This document shows, in pieces, positions 17,388 through 25,982 of a DNA stretch of 64,000 nt (within the stretch, counting starts at the first letter, position 1; each line of letters opens with the position of its first letter). The notes under the pieces were generated by a model. It ran no database searches. It saw nothing but the letters and a program-made list of their open reading frames with translations, and had not been told where the DNA came from. A program made the position numbers and the translations under genes. The DNA is from Phycisphaeraceae bacterium (GTDB taxonomy: Bacteria > Planctomycetota > Phycisphaerae > Phycisphaerales > UBA1924), in assembly GCA_021297895.1 (NCBI GenBank), contig JAJTHN010000010.1, positions 62,001 through 126,000 on the forward strand, in the 5' to 3' direction.

Positions 17388-18766
17388 GGCTGCTCCCCTC
17401 GCGCTCCGGCACGCAGAGCGCGGGCCTGCGCCAGCCGCGCCGCCAACTGGGCCTCGTGCCCGTTCTGCGTCGGCTGGTAGTACTCCACGCTCACACCCAT
17501 GTAGTCCTGCGTTCCGACGCGCCCGAGCAGATCGCTCTGTGCGCCCGTTTCGTGCGTGTATTCGTACCGCTGCGCGTTCTCGTCGCGCGACCCCGCGCTC
17601 ATCTGCCCGGCTTTGCGCACGCGCCGGTCCTTGATGTGCGTCGGCACGGCACGGGTCGGGTTGTTCCGCACGTCATTCAAAGCCGCCTCGATCCCCTCGT
17701 ACGACGCGTTGCTCTTGGGGCTCAGCGCCAGGTACGTGCAGCACTGCGCCAGCGTGATGCGCGCCTCGGGCATGCCGATGCGCTCGACCAGCTCCCACGT
17801 TGCCTGCGCGACCATGATCGCGCGCGGATCGGCGTTCCCGATGTCCTCGCTGGCCAGGATCGCCATGCGGCGAGCGATGAATCGCGGATCCTCCCCCGCG
17901 TCGAGCATCCGCGCCAGCCAGTACAGCCCCGCGTCAGGATCGCTGGCACGCAGACTCTTGATGAACGCGCTGGCGCAGTCGTAGTGCTCGTCGCCCGTCT
18001 GGTCGTACGCCGCGGCCTTGAGTTGAATCGAGTCCTGCGCCGCGGCAAGATCGATCTCGATCATCCCGCCATCGGCGTGCGCCGGGTGCGAGAGCACCGC
18101 GACCTCTAGCGCTGTCAGAGCACGCCGCGCATCACCGTCGCTGAGTTTCGCCCACGCGCTCAGAGCATCATCGCTGACGCGCACATCGCGCTGGCCATAG
18201 CCGCGCTCCTTGTCCGCCAAGGCGCGGCGGAGCACCGCGATGATGTCCTCGGTGCTCAGCGGTTCGAGGCGCAGCAGTGTCGATCGCGACACCAGCGCGC
18301 TGTTGACGCTGAGCAGCGGGTTCTCCGTCGTCGCGCCGATGAGCGTCAGTGTTCCACGCTCGACCGCCGCCAGCAGCACGTCCTGCTGCGCCCGGCTGAA
18401 GCGGTGCACCTCATCGAGAAAGAGCACGGTGCGCTCCGCCGGGTCGCCCTCCAGCGCCCGTTCGGCCTCGTCGATGACCTCGCGCACGCGTGCGACACCC
18501 ACCCCCGCGGCGTTCTCGCTGATGAAGCGACGCTTCGTGCTCGCCGCGATCACTCCCGCGAGCGTCGTCTTGCCCGTCCCGGGCGGCCCGTGCAGGATGA
18601 TCGATCCGAGCGTGCCGGCCGTCACCAGCCGCCGCAGCAACTTGCCCGGCCCGAGGATGTGCCGCTGCCCGGCGATCTCGTCGAGCGTCGTGGGCCTCAT
18701 GCGCACCGCCAGCGCTTGGACCCGCGCCCGCCGCTCCTCCCGCCGCGCTCGCCAGAGGTCGCTCAT
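17384..18766 (-). CDS. rarA: Replication-associated recombination protein A (RarA/MgsA), AAA+ ATPase
   Basis: 460 residues from the ATG at 18766 (MSDLWRARREERR); 17 upstream in-frame residues are unlike the family. It is a clamp-loader-like ATPase acting at stalled replication forks. Features: MRPTTLDEIAGQRHILGPG at the start of the AAA+ domain, Walker A GPPGTGKTT at 60-68, Walker B FLDEVHRF at about 116-123, sensor 1 IGATTENP, then SDGDARRALTALE and the C-terminal tetramer domain with ASEDIGNADPRA and CCTYLALSPKSNASYEGIEA. All motifs intact. First gene of a leftward run that includes the folate enzyme. Confidence 0.94.
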   Translation of the reverse strand: MSDLWRARREERRARVQALAVRMRPTTLDEIAGQRHILGPGKLLRRLVTAGTLGSIILHGPPGTGKTTLAGVIAASTKRRFISENAAGVGVARVREVIDEAERALEGDPAERTVLFLDEVHRFSRAQQDVLLAAVERGTLTLIGATTENPLLSVNSALVSRSTLLRLEPLSTEDIIAVLRRALADKERGYGQRDVRVSDDALSAWAKLSDGDARRALTALEVAVLSHPAHADGGMIEIDLAAAQDSIQLKAAAYDQTGDEHYDCASAFIKSLRASDPDAGLYWLARMLDAGEDPRFIARRMAILASEDIGNADPRAIMVAQATWELVERIGMPEARITLAQCCTYLALSPKSNASYEGIEAALNDVRNNPTRAVPTHIKDRRVRKAGQMSAGSRDENAQRYEYTHETGAQSDLLGRVGTQDYMGVSVEYYQPTQNGHEAQLAARLAQARALRAGARGEQP

Positions 18767-18906
18767 AGGGACGAGGGTACGGCCCATCCGCACCGTACTC
18801 AGCCCGATCGCGAGCACTCGCGGTGCCGCAAGTGCCCTCGCGGCTCAAAACGAGCCGACGGCTTTGGTTTCCCCATAGGTTTGCACGTGCTAACATCCGG
18901 CCCCGC

Positions 18907-19695
18907 ATGATCCCCCTCTTGGCCAGTCTGTCGACCTTCGCGCTGCCTGTCGGCGCGGCCGCGCTCTGGCTGGTCTTCTGCTGGTGGTCTCAGCGCGTCG
19001 TTCACAACCCGCGCCGCGCGGGCGACATCGCCTCGGGGCTGGCTTGGCGGCTGGTCATCGTCTACGCGCGGCTGTTCCACTGGATGCGAATCGTCCACCG
19101 CAAGAACATCCCATCCGGCCCGGTCGTCAACGGGCGACCGATCGTCGTCGTCGCCAATCACACCGCCGGCGTCGACCCGCTGCTGATCCAGGCCGCGCTG
19201 CCGTTCTATGTGCGATGGATGATGGCGGCGGACATGCGGGCGGAGTCGCTCGAGGGTCTGTGGTCATTTCTCGAGGTCATCAGTATCGACCGCTCGGGCA
19301 AGGCGGACATGGCGGGCGTCCGTGCCGCGCTGGACACACTCGCCAACGGCAAGGCCCTGGGGATCTTTCCAGAAGGCCGCCTGCGCACCGCGCGGCATCA
19401 GTTGCACGAGTTCCTTCCCGGCGTAGGGCTCATCGTGTCGCGATCCGATGCGCTGGTGCTGCCCATCGTCATCACGGGCACGCCGATGATGGAGTCGTCG
19501 TGGGCAAGCCTCTGGACACCTTCGCCGGCGCGGGTGCGGGTCATGCCGTTGATCGACTTCAAGGCTGAAGGCATCCGCGCCGGGGGGATCGCCCCGGAGT
19601 TGCGCAAGCGTTATGTCCAGTGGCTCGCGGAAGATGGCGAGGCTGTGATTGATCCACCGCTTTTGGTGGGTGACAGTGGGCGGCCGTCGGTTTGA
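18907..19695 (+). CDS. PlsC-type 1-acyl-glycerophosphate acyltransferase family protein
   Basis: 262 residues from the ATG at 18907 (MIPLLASL), which begins an N-terminal membrane helix; an in-frame start at 18823 would add a basic, non-hydrophobic leader. Catalytic block I NHTAGVD (the H-x4-D pair, near 85-90) and block III FPEGRLRT (154-161) are present, as in enzymes that acylate lysophosphatidic acid from acyl-ACP or acyl-CoA at the membrane. Block III has EGR instead of the commoner EGT, also seen in the family. The exact acceptor (lysophosphatidate or another lipid) cannot be told from sequence. Confidence 0.87.
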   Translation: MIPLLASLSTFALPVGAAALWLVFCWWSQRVVHNPRRAGDIASGLAWRLVIVYARLFHWMRIVHRKNIPSGPVVNGRPIVVVANHTAGVDPLLIQAALPFYVRWMMAADMRAESLEGLWSFLEVISIDRSGKADMAGVRAALDTLANGKALGIFPEGRLRTARHQLHEFLPGVGLIVSRSDALVLPIVITGTPMMESSWASLWTPSPARVRVMPLIDFKAEGIRAGGIAPELRKRYVQWLAEDGEAVIDPPLLVGDSGRPSV

Positions 19696-19892
19696 GCCTG
19701 GCAGGCTCCTTTTGAGGTTGTCTGTGACCTCGGGCCTTGCGGGCGGGAAAACCCGTGTGGCGGATCGCCCGGTTGGGCTCGGTGCCGAGTGGCCGATCGT
19801 CAGGGGTGGTGTAGATTTCGAACCTCAAAGGGGTCTTCGGGCGCGAAGCGTTCGAAGCGTGTTTCCGGACCTTCTCCAGACTGTGAGCGCTG

Positions 19893-21650
19893 ATGTCCGA
19901 GTTGTTTGCCGGTATCTCATCGCGGGTACTCGCTTGTGTCGCTGGTGCCGCGGCGGCGGTTGGGGGGCTCTGCGCGTCGGTGGCGTCCGCGTCGGGGCTG
20001 ACGCGTGAGCAAGTGCTTGTGGTCTACGACAGCCGAATTCCCGATTCGCGCGCCGTCGCCGAGTACTACGCCGGGTCGGCGGCGGTACCCGGGGGTTCGG
20101 GGACGTTTGCCGGCACGCGCCGCGGGGTGCGGGTGATGAACCTCGCCACCGCGCCGGGCAGTCCGGCGGTCGTGCCCGGGCCGGATGTGGACTACAACGA
20201 GTTCACGACGCGGCTGCGCAATCCGATCCGTGCGTGGCTGTCGGCCAACGACCCGCAGCGCACGATCCGCTGCATCGTGCTGACCAAGGGTCTTTCGCAC
20301 CGGATCTGGGAGACGAACTACCCGGGAGAGGTTCCCACGCAGGCCGCGTCGCGGTTCAACGGCGGGATCTACTGCTCGGCGAGCGTGGATAGCGAACTGG
20401 TGTTTCTGACGCAGGACCTGGGCGGCACGACCAACACCGCCGCGGGGACGCGTTCGACTGGCGGAATCGTCAATCCGTACTACCGGCAGACGCTGCCGAT
20501 CAACTCGTGGTCGACGGTGGCCATCGCCACCACGAAGAACTTCGGCGTGCCGACATCGAGTCTGCAGGTCGGCTCTGGGCAGATCTGGTCGGGCGTGGCG
20601 AACAACTTTGACGTCAACGGGTTTGCGCAGACGCAGACCTCGCCGGGGGACATGTACCTGGTTGTGCGGCTGGATGCGCCAACGGTCGCGGACGTGTACG
20701 CGATGCTCGACCGCGCGGTGCTGTCGCCCGGCGGCACGCCGGTGGATACCGATACCGTCGGCGTGATTCTGGATGAGAGCACCTCCAACGGCGTGATCGA
20801 CACCGCGAGCAACAGCGAGTTTGACAACCGCAACATCGCGTTTACGTTCGGGCTGCTGAACATCCGCGGCGGCGATGACTACGAGCAGACGCGGTATCTG
20901 CTCGCGGGTGTGAACGGCACGGGCACGTCTGCGCCGGCCGATGGCAACCCGGGTGCGCCGGAGCGCCGATACGCCCCGAGCAGCGTGCGCTACAACGCGG
21001 TGGGTGCCGCGGTGACGGACTTCCTCGTCGGCCCGCGGATCACGTATCCGGGGACGAGCCTGAGCCAGATCATCTCCGCGCCGATCATCCTGCTCGCGAC
21101 GCTCGGGGCCAATCACGGCAACACGCCCGGCAACTCGGGCACGACGTACGCGGGGAGTTTCAATTACGCCGATGGTGCGGTGTTCAACTCCATCGAGAGT
21201 TACAACGGGCGGCAGTTCGGCACCGTTCCGGCGCCGACGGCGATCCAGGGGCAACTCCAGCAGGAGCAGGTTGCGGACTTCATCGCCGCGGGCGGGACGT
21301 TCGGCGTGGGCACGGTGTGGGAGCCCTTCGCGGAGTTTGCGACCGACAATCTGCCGATCGCGCGGAGCTTCCTGTCCGGCAACCTGACATGGGCCGAGGC
21401 GGCGTACACGGCGATTCCGCTGGTGAGCTGGCAGCAGGTGGTCATCGGCGACCCGCTGGGCCGACACATCCGCTCGCGCGAGGACGCCAACAGCGACGGT
21501 GCGATCGGGATCGAGGACATGTACGTCTGGCGGACCGCCACGAGCGACATCACGCGCGACGGCACGGTGACTGTCGCGGATGCGAATGCGCTGGAGGCGG
21601 GTGTGCGGGCGTCGCGCGATACGGACATGCGCGGCCGCCAGCGACGCTGA
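19893..21650 (+). CDS. TIGR03790-family secreted protein with C-terminal dockerin-like repeats
   Basis: 585 residues. Signal peptide at about 1-34 (VLACVAGAAAAVGGLCASVASA). The body LVVYDSRIPDSRAVAEYYA, CIVLTKGLSHRIWE and FIAAGGTFGVGTVWEPFAEF matches what I know as TIGR03790, an uncharacterised family reported mainly in species with an exosortase sorting system. Residues about 528-571 hold two calcium-loop-like repeats (DANSDGAIGIEDM and DITRDGTVTVADA), the pattern of type I dockerins. Mature protein is presumably extracellular or periplasmic. No exosortase gene is in the window. It converges with the metallophosphoesterase gene. Confidence 0.8.
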   Translation: MSELFAGISSRVLACVAGAAAAVGGLCASVASASGLTREQVLVVYDSRIPDSRAVAEYYAGSAAVPGGSGTFAGTRRGVRVMNLATAPGSPAVVPGPDVDYNEFTTRLRNPIRAWLSANDPQRTIRCIVLTKGLSHRIWETNYPGEVPTQAASRFNGGIYCSASVDSELVFLTQDLGGTTNTAAGTRSTGGIVNPYYRQTLPINSWSTVAIATTKNFGVPTSSLQVGSGQIWSGVANNFDVNGFAQTQTSPGDMYLVVRLDAPTVADVYAMLDRAVLSPGGTPVDTDTVGVILDESTSNGVIDTASNSEFDNRNIAFTFGLLNIRGGDDYEQTRYLLAGVNGTGTSAPADGNPGAPERRYAPSSVRYNAVGAAVTDFLVGPRITYPGTSLSQIISAPIILLATLGANHGNTPGNSGTTYAGSFNYADGAVFNSIESYNGRQFGTVPAPTAIQGQLQQEQVADFIAAGGTFGVGTVWEPFAEFATDNLPIARSFLSGNLTWAEAAYTAIPLVSWQQVVIGDPLGRHIRSREDANSDGAIGIEDMYVWRTATSDITRDGTVTVADANALEAGVRASRDTDMRGRQRR

Positions 21651-21696
21651 TCGCCGCGAGGAGCATGTTCGAGCCGCACGGGCGATCGTCAGACCG
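21649..21696. terminator. Possible bidirectional hairpin between convergent genes
   Basis: CTGATCGCC near 21648-21656 and GGCGATCGTCAG near 21682-21693 form an imperfect inverted repeat across the 38-nt gap between the two stop codons. No T-run on either side, so intrinsic termination is uncertain. Confidence 0.25.
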
Positions 21697-22804
21697 GCTT
21701 CCAGCCGAAGGGGCGGTAGGTGTTCTCGAACGTGCCATCGTCGAAGAGATCAATGAGCGTGTAGCCGCTCTGGGCCCGAGCCGGGCGCGTGGCGGGGTCC
21801 GGGTCGCCGGGCTGCATCCGGCCGCGTGAGCGTTCGATGTTCGCCTCGCGCGTGCGCCACCATCCGCCGCTGACCGCGCCGTTGCAGACGTAGGTCACGC
21901 CCTCGTACTCGATGCGGTCCAGGGTGTGGATGTGACCGCTGACGCAGAGGCGGACATTCGGGTGCGCGCGGAGCAGTTCGAGGATCCTCAGCACATCCAT
22001 CATCATCGCGCCGCGGCCAAGGACCAGGCCCTCGGCGCGATGACGCGCATCGACCGCGACCATCGAGATCGAAAGGATCGGGATGTGCGTGACGATCATC
22101 ACGTGCGAACCTTCGGCACCTGAGGCCTTGAGCTCGCCCGCGAACCACTCGAACTGCTCGTCATCGAGCCGGCCTTCGTACGTGTTCTCGCGGGGCGAGA
22201 TGGTGTCAAGCAGCACGACGCGCCAGGATGGCGTGCCTCGGGGCGTGCGGCCGAGCGTGAATGAGGAGTAGGTGCGAGAGGCCTGTTGAATGTCCAGCGC
22301 CCAGCGCTTGCCCCAGAGAGGCTCGTTGCCCGTGCTCTTGCTGGCGGCCTTGTCCCAGCCCCAGATGTCATGGTTGCCCAGGCAGTAGTGCGTGGGGATG
22401 GGGCCGAGCGCGGCGGTGGCCTTGGTCCAGAGGCTCCAGAGTTCGCGCGTGCGCTGCTCGGTCTGGTCCATCGAGTGCATGATCATGTCGCCGCCGAAGA
22501 TCACGCGATCCGGGCGATCACGCTCGGCGTTGACCGCGGCCATCGCGGCGGCGACGCCCTCGACGGCGTTGAACTCCGGCCGGATGTGCGAGTCGGTGAA
22601 GTGACAGAGGCGCGAGACGCGACGGCGTGCGCTGGGGGGGGCGGAACCTTGGGCCGAAGCGCTGGCGCCCGTGGCCGCACAACCACCAAGCCCCAGCCCG
22701 CCCGCGGCGAGGGCCGCGGCACCGAGCCCGGCACCGAGCAGCACGCCGCGGCGGGAGATGTTCGCGGCGTTCTCGAGGGCCTGACGGTGGAGGGTGTCGC
22801 TCAT
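21689..22804 (-). CDS. Tat-exported lipoprotein, calcineurin-like metallophosphoesterase
   Basis: 371 residues from the ATG at 22804. The N-terminus carries a twin-arginine signal (ISRRGVLLGAGLGAAALAAG, Arg18-Arg19) ending in a lipobox-like LGLGGC with Cys42, so a folded, probably metal-loaded lipoprotein is expected. Metal-ligand motifs of the calcineurin-like fold are present in order: FTDSHI, FGGDMI, YCLGNHDIWG, VTHIPIL and CVSGHIHTLD. Substrate unknown; similar enzymes include purple-acid-phosphatase-like and 3',5'-cyclic nucleotide phosphodiesterase-like proteins. Upstream in-frame sequence to 23080 has no homology. Confidence 0.88.
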   Translation of the reverse strand: MSDTLHRQALENAANISRRGVLLGAGLGAAALAAGGLGLGGCAATGASASAQGSAPPSARRRVSRLCHFTDSHIRPEFNAVEGVAAAMAAVNAERDRPDRVIFGGDMIMHSMDQTEQRTRELWSLWTKATAALGPIPTHYCLGNHDIWGWDKAASKSTGNEPLWGKRWALDIQQASRTYSSFTLGRTPRGTPSWRVVLLDTISPRENTYEGRLDDEQFEWFAGELKASGAEGSHVMIVTHIPILSISMVAVDARHRAEGLVLGRGAMMMDVLRILELLRAHPNVRLCVSGHIHTLDRIEYEGVTYVCNGAVSGGWWRTREANIERSRGRMQPGDPDPATRPARAQSGYTLIDLFDDGTFENTYRPFGWKPV

Positions 22805-22981
22805 GGTGGGTGCTCCGAACGGTGGGAGGGTTGGGCGGCGGGAAGTGGACGGAGATGGTGAGATCAACGCTGGTACAGAGAGCGTACAGCATGATTCGGT
22901 CGTCGTGATGCGCAGGGCGGATCTGAACACGATCTTGAGCGAGACGGTGAACAGACGCGGCGACACGGGGTAGCATCGAGC

Positions 22982-23941
22982 ATGGGGCCAGCCGAGGTGA
23001 ACCCGGGTTCGAACGATGATCCGCGACCGCGGGCCAAGTCCGGGGTGACTCAGGACGATGGGTTGTCTGCCGCACGACACCTGCTCGATCGCAAGGGCAC
23101 GATTGTTGAGACACTCGAGTGTGTGAAGTGTCGCTATGAGTTGCGCGGATTACCGAGCGACGGGCATTGCCCCGAGTGCGGGCTGCCCATCGCGACGACG
23201 ATTGCGAATCTGGAGTTCGGTGAGCGGCCGATGTTCCATCGTGGGCAGCCGCTGAGTGGGCATGAGCGACGCCGCGCGATCCGAGCGCTCACCGTGCTGA
23301 CAGCGTTTATGGCGGGAACGTGGATATCGGCGATTGTTTCGACAGGCGTCCTGATTCTGGCCGCGGCCGAGTCGCGGCACTCTGGCTTTCAGTGGGTGGT
23401 CATGGTTGTGGTGCCGACGCTCGCGGCGCTGCGGACGGGACGGCTGATGGGCAGTTGGATGCTCAGCGGCACCGCGGGCCGCGGCGAGACCGGTGCTGCC
23501 CGGACGTTCGCGTGCAGGAGTCTGCGGGCGAGTGTGATCGCGCAGGCCATCGCGATGTGGCTGCCGATCGGCGTGTGGCTCTGGAGTTCGATCAGCAGTA
23601 TGCGTGCGGGGGCGATGCTGTCGGACGGGGGATATGTGCTGTCGAGTGCGCTAGTTGCGGCGGCGATCGGCGTGACCATGATCGCGGTGTGCTTTGACTT
23701 CTTCGCGACGATGAACCTTGTCGGCCCAATCGCGGCGTGCGTGCCGGCACCGGAGCTGGCGAGGCGCGCCGGGCAGTACATCTATCTTCTGCCGACCATG
23801 GCGGTGGTCTTTACGGCGATTCCGATCGGCGGTCCGCTGATCGCGATGATTTTGTATTGGATTCTGCTTGTGGATGTGCGGTCGGCGCTGAAGGACGAGA
23901 GAATCGCTGACAGACTCGAGCGCAGTTTCATTCAGATCTGA
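22982..23941 (+). CDS. Zinc-ribbon membrane protein, array member 1
   Basis: 319 residues, function unknown. A CX2C-X12-CX2C zinc-ribbon (Cys47, 50, 63, 66; CVKCRYELRGLPSDGHCPEC) is followed by about six hydrophobic segments. The C-terminal part (LPTMAVVFTAIPIGGPLIAM then a short basic tail) resembles that of the following genes, so this is the first of four tandem relatives up to 27556. The short ribbon motif C-x-Y-x-L-x-G-L-P is frequent in planctomycete membrane proteins of unknown role. No catalytic residues are seen. Start at 22982 is the only good ATG; the ribosome site is weak. Confidence 0.78.
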   Translation: MGPAEVNPGSNDDPRPRAKSGVTQDDGLSAARHLLDRKGTIVETLECVKCRYELRGLPSDGHCPECGLPIATTIANLEFGERPMFHRGQPLSGHERRRAIRALTVLTAFMAGTWISAIVSTGVLILAAAESRHSGFQWVVMVVVPTLAALRTGRLMGSWMLSGTAGRGETGAARTFACRSLRASVIAQAIAMWLPIGVWLWSSISSMRAGAMLSDGGYVLSSALVAAAIGVTMIAVCFDFFATMNLVGPIAACVPAPELARRAGQYIYLLPTMAVVFTAIPIGGPLIAMILYWILLVDVRSALKDERIADRLERSFIQI

Positions 23942-24067
23942 TCCATGCCGCTGTGACACGAACATTGGCTCCGGATACTGTCAAGCTGCGAGATGCGCTC
24001 GCGCAGTCGAGGCCTGTCAGGCTTGCGATCGGCTCAGGACACTCATGATGTGTTGCACGGAGGAATG

Positions 24068-24949
24068 ATGATCGAGAGCAGCCCATCAGTATCGATCAAT
24101 GCTGTGTCCGAGGCCAAGCTCTGCATCCGGTGCGCGTACAGCCTCGTCGGCCTGCCGCTTGAGGGTAAGTGCCCCGAGTGCGGCTTGCCCGTGCAGGATT
24201 CGCTGCGCGGAATCTTGCTGCGCTTCGCTTCCTTGAGGTACCGCGAGGGGATTGCTTTCGGTTCGAGCCTGTTTCGGAGTGCGCTGGTCCTCGATGGTGT
24301 TCTCGTGATCGCCACGGTCGTCTGGCTTGTGCCCGGGCTCGGGAGCATCTTGAACTTCGATCATCAGCAGATCGTCTGGGCATTGGTTCGGCTCATCGCG
24401 GCGGTTCTGGCGGCGGTCGGGTGTCTCGCCCTGACCACTCGCGATCCCGGGCTTGCCATGCGCGAGAGCCGCTGGTGCGCCCGCCGCGTCCTGCGAGTCG
24501 CGGCTGTGGCGCTGCTGGCGACTGAGGTGCTGATCTTCGCACAATCGCTGCTGCTCCTGAGCGGCATGATGATGGACGTGTTCAACACGAACCCCGGTCT
24601 CTATTTCGCGATCGCCTATGGGATGAACGCTCTGTTTGCTGTGAGCACGATCGTCGTTCTCGCGGCCAGCCTGCGCTATATCGGCTGGCTATTCGAGCGT
24701 GTGCCCGATCAGGCTCGGCAGATGGCTTCGCGGCGTCTTGCGTGGGTGCTGCCGGTGGTTCTTGTTATCGGGGCGATTGTCGGCGTGTTCGGGCCTGGGC
24801 TCGTGCTTCGAGGCCTTGGAAGCGTCAGGTTCGAGGAGTGGCAGCTGGCCCAGTTCATCGGGAGGGCGTTGCTCGGTTCTGTGCAGGTGGCGATCGCCTT
24901 TCTACAGTGGCGGCTTCTGGGCAGCATTCGCCGCGAGCTTGAGGCGTAG
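24068..24949 (+). CDS. Zinc-ribbon membrane protein, array member 2
   Basis: 293 residues from 24068; adjacent ATGs at 24065 and 24068 follow a strong GGAGG (24059-24063), and the later one has the more usable spacing. An upstream in-frame start at 23993 is less likely. Zinc ribbon CIRCAYSLVGLPLEGKCPEC with Cys19, 22, 35 and 38 (X12 spacing as in member 1), then about six hydrophobic segments and an RRELEA C-terminus. GWLFERVPDQ and LPVVLVIGAI align by eye with member 3. Unknown role; the ribbon may bind a partner or metal at the inner face. Confidence 0.75.
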   Translation: MIESSPSVSINAVSEAKLCIRCAYSLVGLPLEGKCPECGLPVQDSLRGILLRFASLRYREGIAFGSSLFRSALVLDGVLVIATVVWLVPGLGSILNFDHQQIVWALVRLIAAVLAAVGCLALTTRDPGLAMRESRWCARRVLRVAAVALLATEVLIFAQSLLLLSGMMMDVFNTNPGLYFAIAYGMNALFAVSTIVVLAASLRYIGWLFERVPDQARQMASRRLAWVLPVVLVIGAIVGVFGPGLVLRGLGSVRFEEWQLAQFIGRALLGSVQVAIAFLQWRLLGSIRRELEA

Positions 24950-25045
24950 CCCGTTGCCGGGACCGGCGGGCTTCAAGGGGGCGTAGGCGGCGGTGGGGCA
25001 TGACGCCGTGGGGCATTGTTCGTTCATCACTTTTCCGGGACACCC

Positions 25046-25982
25046 ATGTTTACTCCGGTTGCTTCCGAACGAACGAACGGTGATTCTTCGACAGACGTTC
25101 TCGCCGCGTCGCATCGCTGCCACCGGTGCACGTACGACCTTGTCGGGCTGCCCCTTGGGGGCAAGTGTCCCGAGTGCGGCACGGAGATCGCCGAGTCTGT
25201 CCGCTCTGGTTTGCTGGTCGATTCGTCGCGTAAGTATGTTCGTACGATCGCTGGCGGCATTCTTTGCTTGCAGTTCTCGGCATTGGCGGGAATTGTCGTC
25301 TTCGGGTTGATGGCCGTCGGCATTGTTTTTGCGATCATGTTGGGGATCGCCCAACTGCTCGACCGCTTCCTCGCTTCGCCGAGGGCTACCGGTAATTCGT
25401 CCGTTTCGATCGAGGCGTTGCTTGCGGTCGGACTTGTGGTAATGGCCGCTCTCTCCGTCGCGAGCTGCTTTGGCTCGTTCCTGTTTACGACTCGCGATTC
25501 GGATGGAGTCGAGACGCGGTCCAGCGCTCGGGATCGCATCATCGTTCGAGTGATCGCGAGCGTGCAGTGTGCCGTCAACCTGTTGGTCCTGAGCACTCCG
25601 ATTCTTGGGGAAAGTGCTCTGGAGTCACTCGGCGGCTTCTTCGTCTATCTGATGGCGCTCTCGCTGCTGCTTCAGCCGGTACAGGTCATCGCTGCAACCT
25701 CCCGGGCTGGCTGGCTGTTCTCGCGTATTCAGAGTTCTCGCGGGGTCGCTCGCGCGGACGTATGTTGTGCTTTTGCCGGTCGTGATGATCTTCGGCAGCA
25801 TCGTGCTCATCGGGCCGCTGGTGGCGATGTTCATGCACTTCAGGCTGCTTTCGCGTCTGCGCTATGAGCTTGAGAGCGTCCTGGACCGCCGCGATGAGCC
25901 AACCGCCGACAGGGCAACTCGGCCCGCCTCGCCGTCGCGAGTCGACTTCCTGCCGCCGATGGAACAGGACCGGACCCCATGA
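25046..25982 (+). pseudogene. Zinc-ribbon membrane protein, array member 3, with +1 frameshift
   Basis: From the ATG at 25046 the frame has the same ribbon (CHRCTYDLVGLPLGGKCPEC) and membrane pattern as member 2 through GWLFSRI. It then reads into unrelated sequence and stops at 25867. Removing one G from the run GGGG at 25742-25745 restores S-R-G-S-L-A-R-T-Y-V-V-L-L-P-V-V, which matches the LPVV(L/M) segment of the relatives, and continues to a TGA at 25980-25982. That stop would overlap the ATG of member 4 by 4 nt (ATGA at 25979). The intact layout strongly implies an originally coupled gene. Either a recent loss of function, a sequencing error in a G-run, or programmed slippage. Confidence 0.7.

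Noticed and set aside
19709-19832. Inverted repeat TTTGAGGTT/AACCTCAAA before the TIGR03790 gene
   Set aside because: The arms are short and about 100 nt apart; expected by chance at this length.
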